Shown: positions 28,735 to 37,556, counted from the first letter of the stretch. The stretch: DNA of 64,000 nt from Enterococcaceae bacterium OF42-14pH9A (GCA_027692465.1 JAQEYU010000001.1:558001-622000), one strand, 5' to 3'. The notes: a model not told the origin generated them from the sequence alone. Made by a program: numbers and translations.

Positions 28735-29994
28735 ATGAAATTGCTGGTAATCGGTTCAGGCGGACGGGAGCATGCTATCGCTAAAAAACTGGCAGACGAT
28801 CCTAAGGTCAGTCGAGTCTTCTGTGCGCCGGGCAATCCCGGTATGAAAAAGGACGGAATCGAAACCGTCGCTTTAACGGAAAATGATCAAGCCGGACTGA
28901 CTGCATTTGCCGAGGAACAGGGAGTCGATTGGACCTTTGTCGGACCGGAAGCGCCGCTGGCTGCCGGCTTGGTGGATACTTTTGAAGCTGCCGGACTCAA
29001 AGCGTTCGGACCTTCCAAAGCAGCCGCGATGATCGAAGGATCGAAAGACTTCGCCAAACAGCTGATGGTAACTAACGGAATTCCGACAGCCGCTTATCAA
29101 ACCTTTACCGATTTTGCCGCAGCAAAGGCCTATGTTGAAGCACAGGGAGCACCCATTGTCATCAAGGCAGATGGTTTGGCAGCCGGCAAAGGTGTGGTGG
29201 TAGCCGAGACGCTGGAGCAGGCGATAACGGCTTTATCAGACATGCTGGAAGGCAATAAATTCGGTGAGAGCGGCGCCCGTGTCGTAGTGGAAGAATTTTT
29301 GGCAGGGGAAGAATTTTCACTGCTGGCTTTTGTCCGCAATGACAATGTTTATCCGATGGTGATTTCTCAAGATCATAAACGGGTATACGATGGCGACAAA
29401 GGGCCAAATACCGGCGGAATGGGTGCGTATTCACCGGTGCCGCAAATTCCACAGTCCATGGTGGATGAAGCAGTGGCAACAATTCTGGTTCCCGCAGCCA
29501 AGGGGATGATTGCAAACAAAACCCCTTTCACCGGAATTTTGTATGCCGGTTTAATCGCAACTGAAAAAGGACCGAAAGTCATTGAATTCAACGCCCGCTT
29601 CGGAGATCCTGAAACACAGGTGGTGCTGCCTCGCTTGAAGAGCAGTTTGGCGGAAATCATCTCGGCGTTATTGGCAGATGAAGAACCAGTCCTTGAGTGG
29701 TCAGACACAGCTGCCTTTGGTGTGGTCGTTGCTGCTGCCGGCTATCCCGGCACCTATGAAAAAGGGATGCCATTGCCTGAGATCAATGATCCGGAAGTCA
29801 CCGTCTACTATGCCGGTGTCGCAGAAAATGAAGGCAGCTTGACTGCTGCCGGCGGGCGGATTTTTCTGGTGGAAGCAGAAGGCACTGACCTGGCCGAAGC
29901 AAAAGAAAAAGTTTACCAGGCCTTGGCAGCGGCAAAACCAACGGGGATGTTTTACCGCAAAGACATCGGTGCCAAAGCGCTGGAAAATAAATAG
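28735..29994 (+). CDS. purD: GAR synthetase
   Basis: A 419-residue ATP-grasp ligase joining phosphoribosylamine and glycine. LLVIGSGGREHAIA, the VFCAPGNPG and FVGPEAPLAAGLVD segments, IVIKADGLAAGKGV and the late FNARFGDPETQV motif are all present. AAAGGAGAG lies before the ATG. It completes the pathway; the operon then meets a terminator at 30021. Confidence 0.97.
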   Translation: MKLLVIGSGGREHAIAKKLADDPKVSRVFCAPGNPGMKKDGIETVALTENDQAGLTAFAEEQGVDWTFVGPEAPLAAGLVDTFEAAGLKAFGPSKAAAMIEGSKDFAKQLMVTNGIPTAAYQTFTDFAAAKAYVEAQGAPIVIKADGLAAGKGVVVAETLEQAITALSDMLEGNKFGESGARVVVEEFLAGEEFSLLAFVRNDNVYPMVISQDHKRVYDGDKGPNTGGMGAYSPVPQIPQSMVDEAVATILVPAAKGMIANKTPFTGILYAGLIATEKGPKVIEFNARFGDPETQVVLPRLKSSLAEIISALLADEEPVLEWSDTAAFGVVVAAAGYPGTYEKGMPLPEINDPEVTVYYAGVAENEGSLTAAGGRIFLVEAEGTDLAEAKEKVYQALAAAKPTGMFYRKDIGAKALENK

Positions 29995-30020
29995 GATGAT
30001 ATAGGGTTTGTCTTTTCAAA

Positions 30021-30054
30021 GGGCTCTGAAATTTCCAGAGGCACTTTTATTTTG
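30021..30054 (+). terminator. Terminator of the purC-purD operon
   Basis: GCTCTG pairs with CCAGAGGC around an AAATTT loop, followed by a T-rich tail (TTTTATTTT). Confidence 0.65.
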
Positions 30055-30116
30055 AGTGTCAGATGAAAGCGAGGGCTGAAGCGCAGCTAGGTGCTACTAA
30101 AGCTGCGTGTCACATT

Positions 30117-30159
30117 GCAGATTGTGGTAAAAAGGACCAGAATATCTGCCACTGGAGTT
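30117..30159. repeat. Dispersed intergenic repeat, copy B
   Basis: Ungapped match to 454-496 at 36 of 43 positions, ending CTGCCACTGGAGTT in both copies. It lies downstream of the purD terminator. Confidence 0.6.
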
Positions 30160-30425
30160 TTCCGGGATATGTGCTTTCACGCCCTGACTATCTGTCGCCG
30201 GAGTTGTCGGATACCCGGTAACACAGGCTTGATCGACGGGTTGCCTATGTGTTTTACAGGAGCTGAAGGATTTTTCGGCTGTTGTTAGATACATGAGCAT
30301 TCCCGGGCAATCAGGCTTTTTTGTCTTTAGGCGACAGCATTCCGGAGATTTCCAACATAATATTGTTAGCGCTATCTTAGCGATGTGGTACACTAAGAGT
30401 GTGAAAAAAATTTAGGAGGGGCATT

Positions 30426-31340
30426 ATGAAAACAGTCAATCTCGGTCCAAATGAGGTAGGAGCATCCAGCATTATTCTCGGCTGTATGCGGATCACGCAG
30501 GCAGAAGATCCGGCAGCGGTTATCCGCACGGCGGTGGAAAACGGCATCAACTTTTTTGACCATGCAGATATTTATGGTGGAGGAGAATGTGAAACAATTT
30601 TTGCGAAGGCATTCAAAGAGACCGGCTATAAACGAGAAGATATGTTCATCCAATCCAAGTGCGGGATCGTCCCCGGCGTGATGTTCGATTTTTCAAAAGC
30701 ACATATCATTGAGGCGGTAGAAGGCAGCTTGAAACGGCTGCAGGTGGATTATCTGGACAGTCTGCTTTTGCATCGTCCTGATACTCTGATGGAGCCGGAG
30801 GAAGTTGCTGCTGCCTTTGATCAATTGGAGTCGCAAGGTAAAGTCAAATACTTCGGTGTCAGTAACCAATACTCCCGCCAAATCGAGCTGCTGAAAAAAT
30901 ACGTGCGCCAACCACTGATCATCAATCAACTCCAGTTCGGTGTCATGCATACCGGAATGGTGGACTTCGGGCTGCATGTCAACATGACGGACTCCCGCAG
31001 TGTTGACCATGATGACGGCGTTTTGGAGTTTTCCCGGATGAACGACATGACTATCCAGGCTTGGTCACCTTATCAATACGGCTTTTTTGAAGGGGCTTTT
31101 ATCGGTAATGAGAAATTTCCGGAACTGAATCGCAAGTTAACAGAAATGGCTGAAAAGTATGAAACCACGCCTACCGGTATCGCCTCGGCATGGATCCTGC
31201 GTCATCCTGCCAACATGCAGGTGATCGCCGGCACCATGACGCCAAGTCGCATCAAAGAGATCGCCGCTGCCGCGGATGTCCACCTTTCTCGGGAAGATTG
31301 GTACGGTATCTACTTGGCTGCCGGAAATGATTTGCCTTGA
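30426..31340 (+). CDS. Aldo/keto reductase
   Basis: A 304-residue NADPH-type aldo/keto reductase of the YdhF-like group. The catalytic tetrad region is visible: FFDHADIYGG (Asp and Tyr), IQSKCGI (Lys) and LLLHRPD (His). The C-terminal AGTMTPSRIKEIAAA contains the cofactor phosphate-binding segment. TTTAGGAGGGG precedes the ATG. It is a single-gene unit. Substrate cannot be inferred; such enzymes reduce a range of aldehydes and ketones. Confidence 0.9.
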   Translation: MKTVNLGPNEVGASSIILGCMRITQAEDPAAVIRTAVENGINFFDHADIYGGGECETIFAKAFKETGYKREDMFIQSKCGIVPGVMFDFSKAHIIEAVEGSLKRLQVDYLDSLLLHRPDTLMEPEEVAAAFDQLESQGKVKYFGVSNQYSRQIELLKKYVRQPLIINQLQFGVMHTGMVDFGLHVNMTDSRSVDHDDGVLEFSRMNDMTIQAWSPYQYGFFEGAFIGNEKFPELNRKLTEMAEKYETTPTGIASAWILRHPANMQVIAGTMTPSRIKEIAAAADVHLSREDWYGIYLAAGNDLP

Positions 31341-31357
31341 TTTTTAATGGGAACTGC

Positions 31358-31390
31358 AAAGAATGTTCGGTAAATCCGAACATTCTTTTT
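31358..31390 (+). terminator. Intrinsic terminator after aldo/keto reductase gene
   Basis: AAAGAATGTTCGG pairs with CCGAACATTCTTT around TAAAT, followed by a T run. Confidence 0.92.
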
Positions 31391-31514
31391 GTGTAAAGGT
31401 AAGATTCGGGGGAATACAGTTGCTTTCCCAAATATTCTGCGCTAAAGTACTATGGGCGCCGGAAGTGGAAACGACCACGCCCTAATATGAGTATTTTCAT
31501 GGAGGATGGACAGC

Positions 31515-32501
31515 ATGTTTGATATGAAAGTTTTTGATTATGAAGATATCCAGTTGATTCCGAATAAATGTATTGTGACCAGCCGCTCGCAATGTGACAC
31601 GAGTGTGACTCTCGGGAAACACACTTTTCGGATGCCGGTGGTTCCAGCCAATATGCAGACGATCATCGACGAAAAGATCGCCGAGTTTCTGGCGGAAAAC
31701 AACTATTTTTATATCATGCACCGTTTCGACGAGGCTGGCCGGATTCCCTTTGTAAAACGTATGAAAGAACGTGGATTGATCAGCTCCATCAGTGTCGGCG
31801 TAAAACCGGCGGAGTATGATTTTGTCGATGAAATGGCAAAACAGGATCTGGTGCCGGATTATATCACCATCGATATCGCCCATGGTCATTCCAACAGTGT
31901 TATTGATATGATCCAGCACATTAAAAAGCAGTTGCCGGAAACCTTTGTGATCGCCGGTAACGTTGGGACACCGGAAGCGGTGCGGGAGCTGGAAAATGCC
32001 GGTGCCGATGCAACAAAAGTCGGCATTGGACCAGGTAAGGTATGTATTACCAAAATCAAGACCGGTTTTGGGACCGGCGGCTGGCAATTGGCAGCCGTTC
32101 GCTGGTGTGCCAAGGCAGCCCGCAAACCGATCATTGCCGATGGTGGGATCCGGACCCACGGAGACATTGCCAAATCTGTCCGTTTCGGTGCCACTATGGT
32201 CATGATCGGCTCCTTATTTGCCGGCCACGAAGAATCACCTGGTGAAACCAAAGTAGAAAACGGTGTTGTTTACAAAGAATACTTCGGTTCGGCATCTGAA
32301 TTCCAAAAAGGCGAAAAGAAAAACGTCGAAGGCAAAAAAATCTGGATTCCTTATAAGGGTTCTTTGCGGGATACTTTGGTGGAAATGCAGCAGGACTTGC
32401 AGTCGTCGATTTCCTACGCGGGCGGCAAAGATCTGGAAGCAATCCGTAAAGTTGATTATGTCATCGTGAAAAATTCGATTTTCAACGGAGATACCATCTG
32501 A
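31515..32501 (+). CDS. guaC: GMP reductase
   Basis: A 328-residue NADPH-dependent enzyme that deaminates GMP to IMP, letting guanine nucleotides return to the pool made by the neighbouring pur genes. [22 protein letters not shown] at the start, the [17 protein letters not shown] segment and catalytic C177 in GPGKVCITK support GuaC rather than IMP dehydrogenase, as does the lack of CBS domains. ATG 31515 follows GGAGG by nine bases; an in-frame ATG at 31506 is too close to that site. The leader has a hairpin at 31453-31482 (GTGG AAACGA CCAC within GGGC/GCCC) of unknown role. Confidence 0.93.
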   Translation: MFDMKVFDYEDIQLIPNKCIVTSRSQCDTSVTLGKHTFRMPVVPANMQTIIDEKIAEFLAENNYFYIMHRFDEAGRIPFVKRMKERGLISSISVGVKPAEYDFVDEMAKQDLVPDYITIDIAHGHSNSVIDMIQHIKKQLPETFVIAGNVGTPEAVRELENAGADATKVGIGPGKVCITKIKTGFGTGGWQLAAVRWCAKAARKPIIADGGIRTHGDIAKSVRFGATMVMIGSLFAGHEESPGETKVENGVVYKEYFGSASEFQKGEKKNVEGKKIWIPYKGSLRDTLVEMQQDLQSSISYAGGKDLEAIRKVDYVIVKNSIFNGDTI

Positions 32502-32522
32502 TAGACAGCAAATCCAACAGTT

Positions 32523-32590
32523 AAAATACCGGAACAACTGATTGTGCAAAGGTGTACTGGGCACGAGGCAGTTGTTCCGGTATTTTTTTA
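32523..32590. terminator. Bidirectional terminator between guaC and the Mga-like gene
   Basis: AAAATACCGGAACAACTG pairs with CAGTTGTTCCGGTATTTT around a long loop; A and T runs on both sides serve the convergent genes. Confidence 0.92.
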
Positions 32591-34120
32591 TAATGGCGCG
32601 GGAAAATCTGAAATGCTTGGATCTTCAAGCTGCCACAGGACTTTCTCTTGGCGCATTTGTTGGAGTTTTTGATGCAGGAGATCGAGGTCGTGATAATTCA
32701 AGAAAGGATCCATCAGCCAAAAAGGGTGGTGCATCAAAGTGGCTTCCGGAGAAAAAGTAGCGATAATCAAGTCGAAATCTCCCAGAAAAACATTCAATTT
32801 TTCATCTGTAAAATAAGCGGCGGGAATGGTCTCAAAGCTCAGGTTGCGGCCCATCAATTCCTGCAGTCGGACTGCCATGTGCCGGTCGTGACCGTCAGTC
32901 AAATCACTCATCACGAGAATTTTGAGAGGGAGTGTCCCGCAGATGATTTCCGGAATCTCCTTCATAAGATAAAACAGCAGATACTCTTTCAACTGGGGCG
33001 AAACCGCCAGTTTTTCTTTATTCAAAAATTTTTCCAGTTCACGGCGGATTTGGTTTGTTCCATGAGGATAAAAAGCGGCAGCGCGACTCAAAAAACTGTC
33101 GGTAGGATGACGAAAGATCCTGACCAGATCACTTTGCGGGCGAAAAGCCGTATTCTCCTGCAGAAAACCGTATGTGATTTTTTCCAGATGCGTGTCGGTG
33201 TAAGCGAGTTTTCGTTGAGATACTGTTTGAGAGAGGAAGCCGGTGATCTGTTTTTTCAAAACGGACAACTCTTGGTCAGTTTCTGTCACCTTTTGATAAT
33301 GTTCATGCGACAAAAGGCAGCAGTTGGAGTAGCATAACCACAGCAGGTCAGCACTTTGGGATGTCAGTTGCTGGAAAGCAGTCATCGAGGCTCTTTCCGG
33401 ATTCTTTTTCAAAAATAGCGCCGGATCGTCAAAGTACGGATGCTGCCAGGAACCGTTGAAGAGCTGCTGTCCGCAGTGATTCCGCTGCCAGCCGATTGCC
33501 ATAGAAAGCAGTAGTTTGCTATGGCGGTAGTGATTTTCCGGAATCTTATGGTGGTGTAAAAAGTCTGTCAAAAGACTGTCCATTTCAGAAAGCACCTGAG
33601 GAGAAACGAAGCAGTGCTCAGTTTTCAGTCCGCCGGTTTCAGAAAAAAAGCGGGTATAAAAATGCCGAAGAAAGCATTCATTTCCGGCAAGACGCATCGG
33701 TTTGTTCATGAGGGTCACACCGTATTCAGAAAACATTTTCTGGATTTTCAGAAGGATGCGGTTGGCATGGGAGACACTGATGAACACGGCATCGGCACAA
33801 TCCGTTTGAGTCTGGCAGTCTTCTAAGAACAGATGCCTCAACAGTTTGACTTCGCTGGTTTTTGACAGATAAGTCAAACATAGACCATCATAGCCGATAG
33901 CATCCAACCGGGACATCAAGTAGTGACCGTTGCTTCGCGAGAAATTCAGACCCGGGCAGCATTCAGAAAGGCGGGAAAAATTTTTCTGCAGCAAGTTATT
34001 GGAAAGGCTGAAACGTTGCTGCAGCAATACTTCGTCAACGGCGAAATCATTTGTATAAAAATAGTCCAACAGCTTTAGGTCTCGTTGATGTTGTTTGGTT
34101 AAGATCTTACGAAAATCCAT
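32588..34120 (-). CDS. Mga-like HTH transcriptional regulator
   Basis: A 510-residue protein resembling Mga/AtxA-type regulators. The N-terminus (about 1-130) has two helix-turn-helix regions (FAVDEVLLQQRFSLSNNLLQKNFSRL and AVFISVSHANRILLKIQKMFSEYGV), a long helical middle resembling PRD-like domains, and a C-terminal part with LKILVMSDLTDGHDRHMAVRLQELM that looks like an EIIB-type fold. Such proteins are often phosphorylated by the PTS and control surface or metabolic genes. ATG 34120 is preferred because AGGAG lies ten bases upstream; an in-frame ATG at 34129 abuts that site. It is divergent from the M-box/mgtA unit. Targets are unknown. Confidence 0.75.
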   Translation of the reverse strand: MDFRKILTKQHQRDLKLLDYFYTNDFAVDEVLLQQRFSLSNNLLQKNFSRLSECCPGLNFSRSNGHYLMSRLDAIGYDGLCLTYLSKTSEVKLLRHLFLEDCQTQTDCADAVFISVSHANRILLKIQKMFSEYGVTLMNKPMRLAGNECFLRHFYTRFFSETGGLKTEHCFVSPQVLSEMDSLLTDFLHHHKIPENHYRHSKLLLSMAIGWQRNHCGQQLFNGSWQHPYFDDPALFLKKNPERASMTAFQQLTSQSADLLWLCYSNCCLLSHEHYQKVTETDQELSVLKKQITGFLSQTVSQRKLAYTDTHLEKITYGFLQENTAFRPQSDLVRIFRHPTDSFLSRAAAFYPHGTNQIRRELEKFLNKEKLAVSPQLKEYLLFYLMKEIPEIICGTLPLKILVMSDLTDGHDRHMAVRLQELMGRNLSFETIPAAYFTDEKLNVFLGDFDLIIATFSPEATLMHHPFWLMDPFLNYHDLDLLHQKLQQMRQEKVLWQLEDPSISDFPAPL

Positions 34121-34157
34121 GTTATTCATTCTCCTTTTGGAAATTTCTGAAAAGGGG

Positions 34158-34186
34158 TTGACGCTTTTGCAGAACGAGTCTATGAT
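34158..34186 (+). promoter_or_regulatory. Promoter of the M-box/mgtA transcript
   Basis: TTGACG (34158-34163), 17 bases, TATGAT (34181-34186), about 15 bases before the aptamer. Confidence 0.8.
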
Positions 34187-34205
34187 GAGTATGTAAATAA
34201 ATAAT

Positions 34206-34364
34206 TGTTAGGTGAGGCTCCTATAAGGACACAGGCTGCTGCCGCGAAAGGATCGAGAGACCCTTAGTTTGGTAGAACAGGGATGGTCGTGAAGGTCATC
34301 CATAATGCAGCTGATAACGCTTTTTGTTATCTACGCCCTATAGTGCTAAAGCTCTACGATGAAC
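34206..34364 (+). promoter_or_regulatory. M-box (ykoK) magnesium riboswitch
   Basis: The conserved blocks occur in order: TTAGGTGAGGCTCCTATA, the GCTGCTGCCGCGAAA internal loop, the AATGCAGCTGATAA arm, and the 3' block TAGTGCTAAAGCTCTACGATGA. This class binds Mg2+ and shuts down Mg2+ transporter genes when Mg2+ is plentiful. It stands upstream of an mgtA-type ATPase, as expected. Confidence 0.95.
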
Positions 34365-34379
34365 TGACGATCTCTTTTT

Positions 34380-34409
34380 CGCGCGCTCATTGTAGAGTGC
34401 GCGTTTTTT
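34380..34409 (+). terminator. M-box-controlled intrinsic terminator
   Basis: CGCGCGCTC (34380-34388) pairs with GAGTGCGCG (34395-34403), then TTTTTT. The competing antiterminator pairs the aptamer's 3' segment GCTCTACGATGA (34350-34361) with TCATTGTAGAGT (34387-34398), a clear switch geometry. Confidence 0.92.
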
Positions 34410-34539
34410 AATTTCTTTCATTTTGTAATTTTATCATAAACAAACGGATAATTGTTATTTATTTTCTGTTTTTGATGAATTACCAATGGAGATTAAAAAT
34501 AACCTAAGGAGTCGGTCAAAATCAGAAAGGATGATGAAC

Positions 34540-34587
34540 ATGGAAGCACCCAGTCCCGAACCGTTGCAATTGAATAACAACAGCTGA
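34540..34587 (+). CDS. Putative Mg2+-sensing leader peptide (MgtL-like)
   Basis: A 15-codon ORF reading MEAPSPEPLQLNNNS, with AAAGG nine bases before its ATG; two upstream in-frame ATGs (34531, 34534) are too close to that site. It lies between the M-box terminator and mgtA. The N-terminus is an acid/proline mix (E2, P4, P6, E7, P8), like Salmonella MgtL (starting MEPDPTPLP), whose E/D-P stretch destabilises ribosomes when Mg2+ is low and so raises mgtA transcription. Sequence, ribosome site and position are seen; the leader-peptide role is inferred. Fifteen codons can arise by chance, so confidence is limited. Confidence 0.5.
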   Translation: MEAPSPEPLQLNNNS

Positions 34588-34658
34588 GGAAGGGGTGCCT
34601 TCTTCGGCCGTCGTCGAGATGAATGAGTTCTCGGAGACAAAGAGAAGGAGGAAATGAC

Positions 34659-37253
34659 ATGTTGAATAAAAAAACATTATCCAAAGATACAGAACTGAAA
34701 AAAATGGCTTTACTGTCGGAGCGAGAGCTGTTAATGGAGCTGCGGACCTCGCTGAAGGGTTTGTCCGAAGAAGATGCGCAGGAGCGCTTGGAGGAATTCG
34801 GTCCGAATGAAGTAAATGCTCAAAAGCCGACACCAGCATGGCTGCTGTTTTTAGGTGCCTTCAAAGATCCCTTTGTTTTGGTTTTGGCACTTTTGATGGT
34901 CGTATCGGCCGCTACCGGAGATTTTGAAGCAGCTGTCGTGATGGGGATTATGATCTTGGCTAGTGTCGTGATCACCTTCGTGCAGGAATATCGCTCGCAA
35001 AAAGCGAGTCTGGCGTTGAAAGAATTGATCGAAAACACGACGGCTGTCACTCGCGGGGGAGTGACCCGCGAAATTCCAATGGATGAAGTGGTTCCCGGGG
35101 ATATTATTACACTGGCAACCGGCGATATGATACCGGCAGATGCTGTGCTCATCTGGACAAAAGATTTGTTTGTCAATCAGTCCTCTTTGAGTGGCGAATC
35201 GATGCCGGTGGAAAAATTTGTTCGCAGTCGTGTTTCTGCAGGGCTGAACTCCTCAGCAATCGAATTTCAGGATCTGGTTTTCATGGGAACCGATGTCCTG
35301 AGTGGTCAAGGGAAGGCCATTATCATAAAGACCGGTCAGGAAACGTTTTTTGGCGATATTGCCAAAAATGCGACGACCAAAAGAGGCAATACAGCTTTTG
35401 ATGTCGGCTTGAAAAAAGTCAGCCAGCTGCTTTTGCGGATGGTCGTCGTTTTATTCCCGGTTGTTTTTCTGATCAACGGTTTGACTAAAGGTGACTGGAG
35501 TGCTGCCTTTTTCTTTGCAATTGCTGTTGCTGTCGGATTGACACCGGAGATGCTGCCGATGATTGTTACCAGTAATCTGGCGAAAGGAGCGATGGCCCTT
35601 TCCAAGCAGAAAGTGATCGTCAAGGAGCTGCCGTCAATTCAAAATCTGGGTGCTATGGATGTGCTGTGTACAGATAAGACAGGGACGATAACCGAAGACC
35701 GGGTGGTGCTGGTGCAGCATCTGGATCCGCTGGGGAGTGAAAACCAGCAAGTGTTGGACATGGCTTACTTGAACTCTTTTTACCAGACCGGGTGGAAAAA
35801 CCTGATGGATATCGCTGTAATCAACTACTATGGCGAAAAGAAACGACAGCTGCCCTTTGAAGAGGTTGTGAAAATCGATGAGATCCCTTTTGATTTTTCC
35901 CGTCGGCGCTTAACGGTAGTGGTCAAAGCGGACGAACATCAGATTATGATTACTAAAGGGGCCGTTGAAGAAATGGAACGGGTCTGTCGCTATGTAGAGA
36001 TTAATGGCAAGATTACGGAACTGACCGATGAGCTGCGACAAGAAATGCGGCGGGTAAATCGTCGCATGAACGAGCAGGGAATGCGGGTAATCACAGTAGC
36101 AATCCGTCGTGACGCACATTCGGATGCGACGTATTCGGTAGAAGATGAGAATGAAATGATTCTGATCGGGTTTATGGGTTTTTTGGATCCTGCTAAAGAA
36201 TCCGCGGTAACGGCAATCAAATCGCTTCATGAACACGGCGTTTCCGTGAAAGTGCTGACCGGCGACAATCAGATCGTTGCTAAAAAGGTCTGTCAGGATG
36301 TAGGAATCAAAGTTACAACGATCTTGTTGGGAACCGATATCGAAAAGATGACAGACGAGGAACTAACCGCAACTATCGATGAAACCAATCTTTATGCTAA
36401 ACTTGATCCGTTGCAGAAATCGCGGATCATCGATATTCTGCAACGTAAAGGTCACACTGTCGGCTTTATGGGTGACGGAATCAATGATGCGCCAGCTCTG
36501 AGAAAAGCTGATGTCGGAATCTCCGTGGACACTGCGGCGGATATCACAAAGGATGCCAGTTCGATTATTCTGTTGGAGAAATCACTGAATGTTTTGGAGT
36601 CAGGTGTCTTGGAAGGACGCAAAGTCTTCAGCAATATGATGAAATATATTAAATTTACAATCTCGTCGAATTTCGGAAATGTGTTTTCGATTCTGGTTGC
36701 CAGTGCTTTTCTTCCGTTTCTGCCGATGGTTTCGATTCAACTGCTGGTACAGAATCTGATCTACGACATGGCGCAGCTGACGATTCCTTGGGACAATGTC
36801 GATGAAGAAGAACTGGCACGGCCGGTTCGCTGGGAAATCCGTGACTTGTTCAAGTTTACTGTTGCCATCGGTCCAGTCAGTTCGATTTTCGATATTCTCA
36901 CTTTCCTGGTGATGTGGTTTGTCTTTCATGCAGATACGGTTGCTTCGCAGCAGTTGTTTCAGACGGGATGGTTTGTTGTCGGTTTGACGACGCAAACATT
37001 GGTTGTCCATATGGTTCGTACCCGCAAAGTTCCGTTTTTTCAGAGCATTGCTTCTCCGCCGGTTCTCTTGGCCAGTATCGGAGCGATTGCTGTCGGTTTG
37101 GCAATTGTGCTATCTCCTATCAGAGAGGTCTTTGAATTTGTGCAGCTGCCGCACAACTACTGGTTCTGGTTTGTCGGCATCGTGGTATGTTATCTGATTA
37201 CGATCGAAATAGCTAAACGTATTTATATTCGGGTCACAAAATCCTGGGTTTGA
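34659..37253 (+). CDS. mgtA: Magnesium-importing P-type ATPase
   Basis: An 864-residue P3B-type ATPase of the MgtA/MgtB group, importing Mg2+ across the membrane. Features in order: cytoplasmic N-terminus, first membrane pair (about 70-120), actuator TGES-type loop SSLSGESMPVEK, phosphorylation motif with D339 in CTDKTGTITED, nucleotide-binding region (KGAVEEMERVCRY), hinge GFMGDGINDAPALRKADVGISVD and C-terminal helices. ATG 34659 follows AAGGAGG; an ATG at 34623 would place the start inside the leader. Control is by M-box, and possibly also by the leader ORF. The next operon is pdhABCD, an order also known in Enterococcus faecalis. Confidence 0.95.
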   Translation: MLNKKTLSKDTELKKMALLSERELLMELRTSLKGLSEEDAQERLEEFGPNEVNAQKPTPAWLLFLGAFKDPFVLVLALLMVVSAATGDFEAAVVMGIMILASVVITFVQEYRSQKASLALKELIENTTAVTRGGVTREIPMDEVVPGDIITLATGDMIPADAVLIWTKDLFVNQSSLSGESMPVEKFVRSRVSAGLNSSAIEFQDLVFMGTDVLSGQGKAIIIKTGQETFFGDIAKNATTKRGNTAFDVGLKKVSQLLLRMVVVLFPVVFLINGLTKGDWSAAFFFAIAVAVGLTPEMLPMIVTSNLAKGAMALSKQKVIVKELPSIQNLGAMDVLCTDKTGTITEDRVVLVQHLDPLGSENQQVLDMAYLNSFYQTGWKNLMDIAVINYYGEKKRQLPFEEVVKIDEIPFDFSRRRLTVVVKADEHQIMITKGAVEEMERVCRYVEINGKITELTDELRQEMRRVNRRMNEQGMRVITVAIRRDAHSDATYSVEDENEMILIGFMGFLDPAKESAVTAIKSLHEHGVSVKVLTGDNQIVAKKVCQDVGIKVTTILLGTDIEKMTDEELTATIDETNLYAKLDPLQKSRIIDILQRKGHTVGFMGDGINDAPALRKADVGISVDTAADITKDASSIILLEKSLNVLESGVLEGRKVFSNMMKYIKFTISSNFGNVFSILVASAFLPFLPMVSIQLLVQNLIYDMAQLTIPWDNVDEEELARPVRWEIRDLFKFTVAIGPVSSIFDILTFLVMWFVFHADTVASQQLFQTGWFVVGLTTQTLVVHMVRTRKVPFFQSIASPPVLLASIGAIAVGLAIVLSPIREVFEFVQLPHNYWFWFVGIVVCYLITIEIAKRIYIRVTKSWV

Positions 37254-37270
37254 TGAATACCGAAGTATTA

Positions 37271-37314
37271 AGCGGTGCATCGCGACTTTAAAAGTCGCAG
37301 ATGCGCTGCTTTTT
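37271..37314 (+). terminator. Intrinsic terminator after mgtA
   Basis: AGCGGTGCATC and GCGACTTT pair with AAAGTCGC and GATGCGCTGCT, forming a long stem followed by TTTT. Confidence 0.92.
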
Positions 37315-37337
37315 GTTTGTTAAAAGGAGACTTGCTT

Positions 37338-37427
37338 GTGGCAGAAAAGTTGTTAGAAACAGCAACGCAGCTTTTATTGTTGCAGGCTCGGGCGTATTAC
37401 AGAATTTCAATGACGAAAAACAGGTGA
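37338..37427 (+). CDS. Possible small peptide gene
   Basis: A 29-codon ORF starting GTG with AAAGGAG nine bases upstream, one of the better ribosome sites in the region. The peptide (starts MAEKLLETATQLLLLQARAYY) would form an amphipathic helix and ends basic (TKNR). It starts only 24 bases after the mgtA terminator, leaving little room for its own promoter. It may be a real small gene, the remains of a longer one, or chance. No family recognised. Confidence 0.3.
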   Translation: MAEKLLETATQLLLLQARAYYRISMTKNR

Positions 37428-37528
37428 TGTCTTTCGCAGTTTTTACATTGCAAATGGTATAGAGATTGATACTGTGTTATTGGATCCTCTGATACCTTGT
37501 AAAAAGCTCATTAAATCAGTAAGCGTTT

Positions 37529-37556
37529 CATATTTGTGACTAGACTCACAAATATG
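37529..37556. promoter_or_regulatory. Rex operator upstream of pdhABCD
   Basis: The core TTGTGACTAGACTCACAA (37534-37551) fits the Rex consensus TTGTGAN6TCACAA exactly, and symmetry extends to CATATTTGTGA/TCACAAATATG (11-bp arms, 6-base spacer). Rex is the NADH/NAD+-sensing repressor of Gram-positive bacteria. Confidence 0.82.

Larger units (their letters stand above)
29995..30425. other. purD - aldo/keto reductase intergenic region
   Basis: A terminator (30021-30054), the second dispersed repeat copy (30117-30159), about 200 bases of decayed-looking sequence with no ribosome sites, then a promoter region before 30426. No gene supported. Confidence 0.6.
34121..34658. other. Divergent leader region of mgtA
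   Basis: In order: mgtA promoter (34158-34186), M-box aptamer (34206-34364), its terminator (34380-34409), an A/T-rich stretch (34410-34500), a 15-codon leader ORF (34540-34587), a small GAAGG/CCTTC hairpin just after it, and the mgtA ribosome site (AAGGAGG at 34645). Confidence 0.8.

Noticed and set aside
31453..31482. ACGA-loop hairpin in the guaC leader as a guanidine-II riboswitch
   Set aside because: Guanidine-II needs two hairpins with ACGR tetraloops; only one stem is present and its loop is six bases.
37515..37531. cre site before pdhA, also TGAAACGCTTACA near 57963
   Set aside because: Both lack one central base of the CcpA consensus, so they are poor matches; the shared 12-mer alone is not significant in 64 kb.
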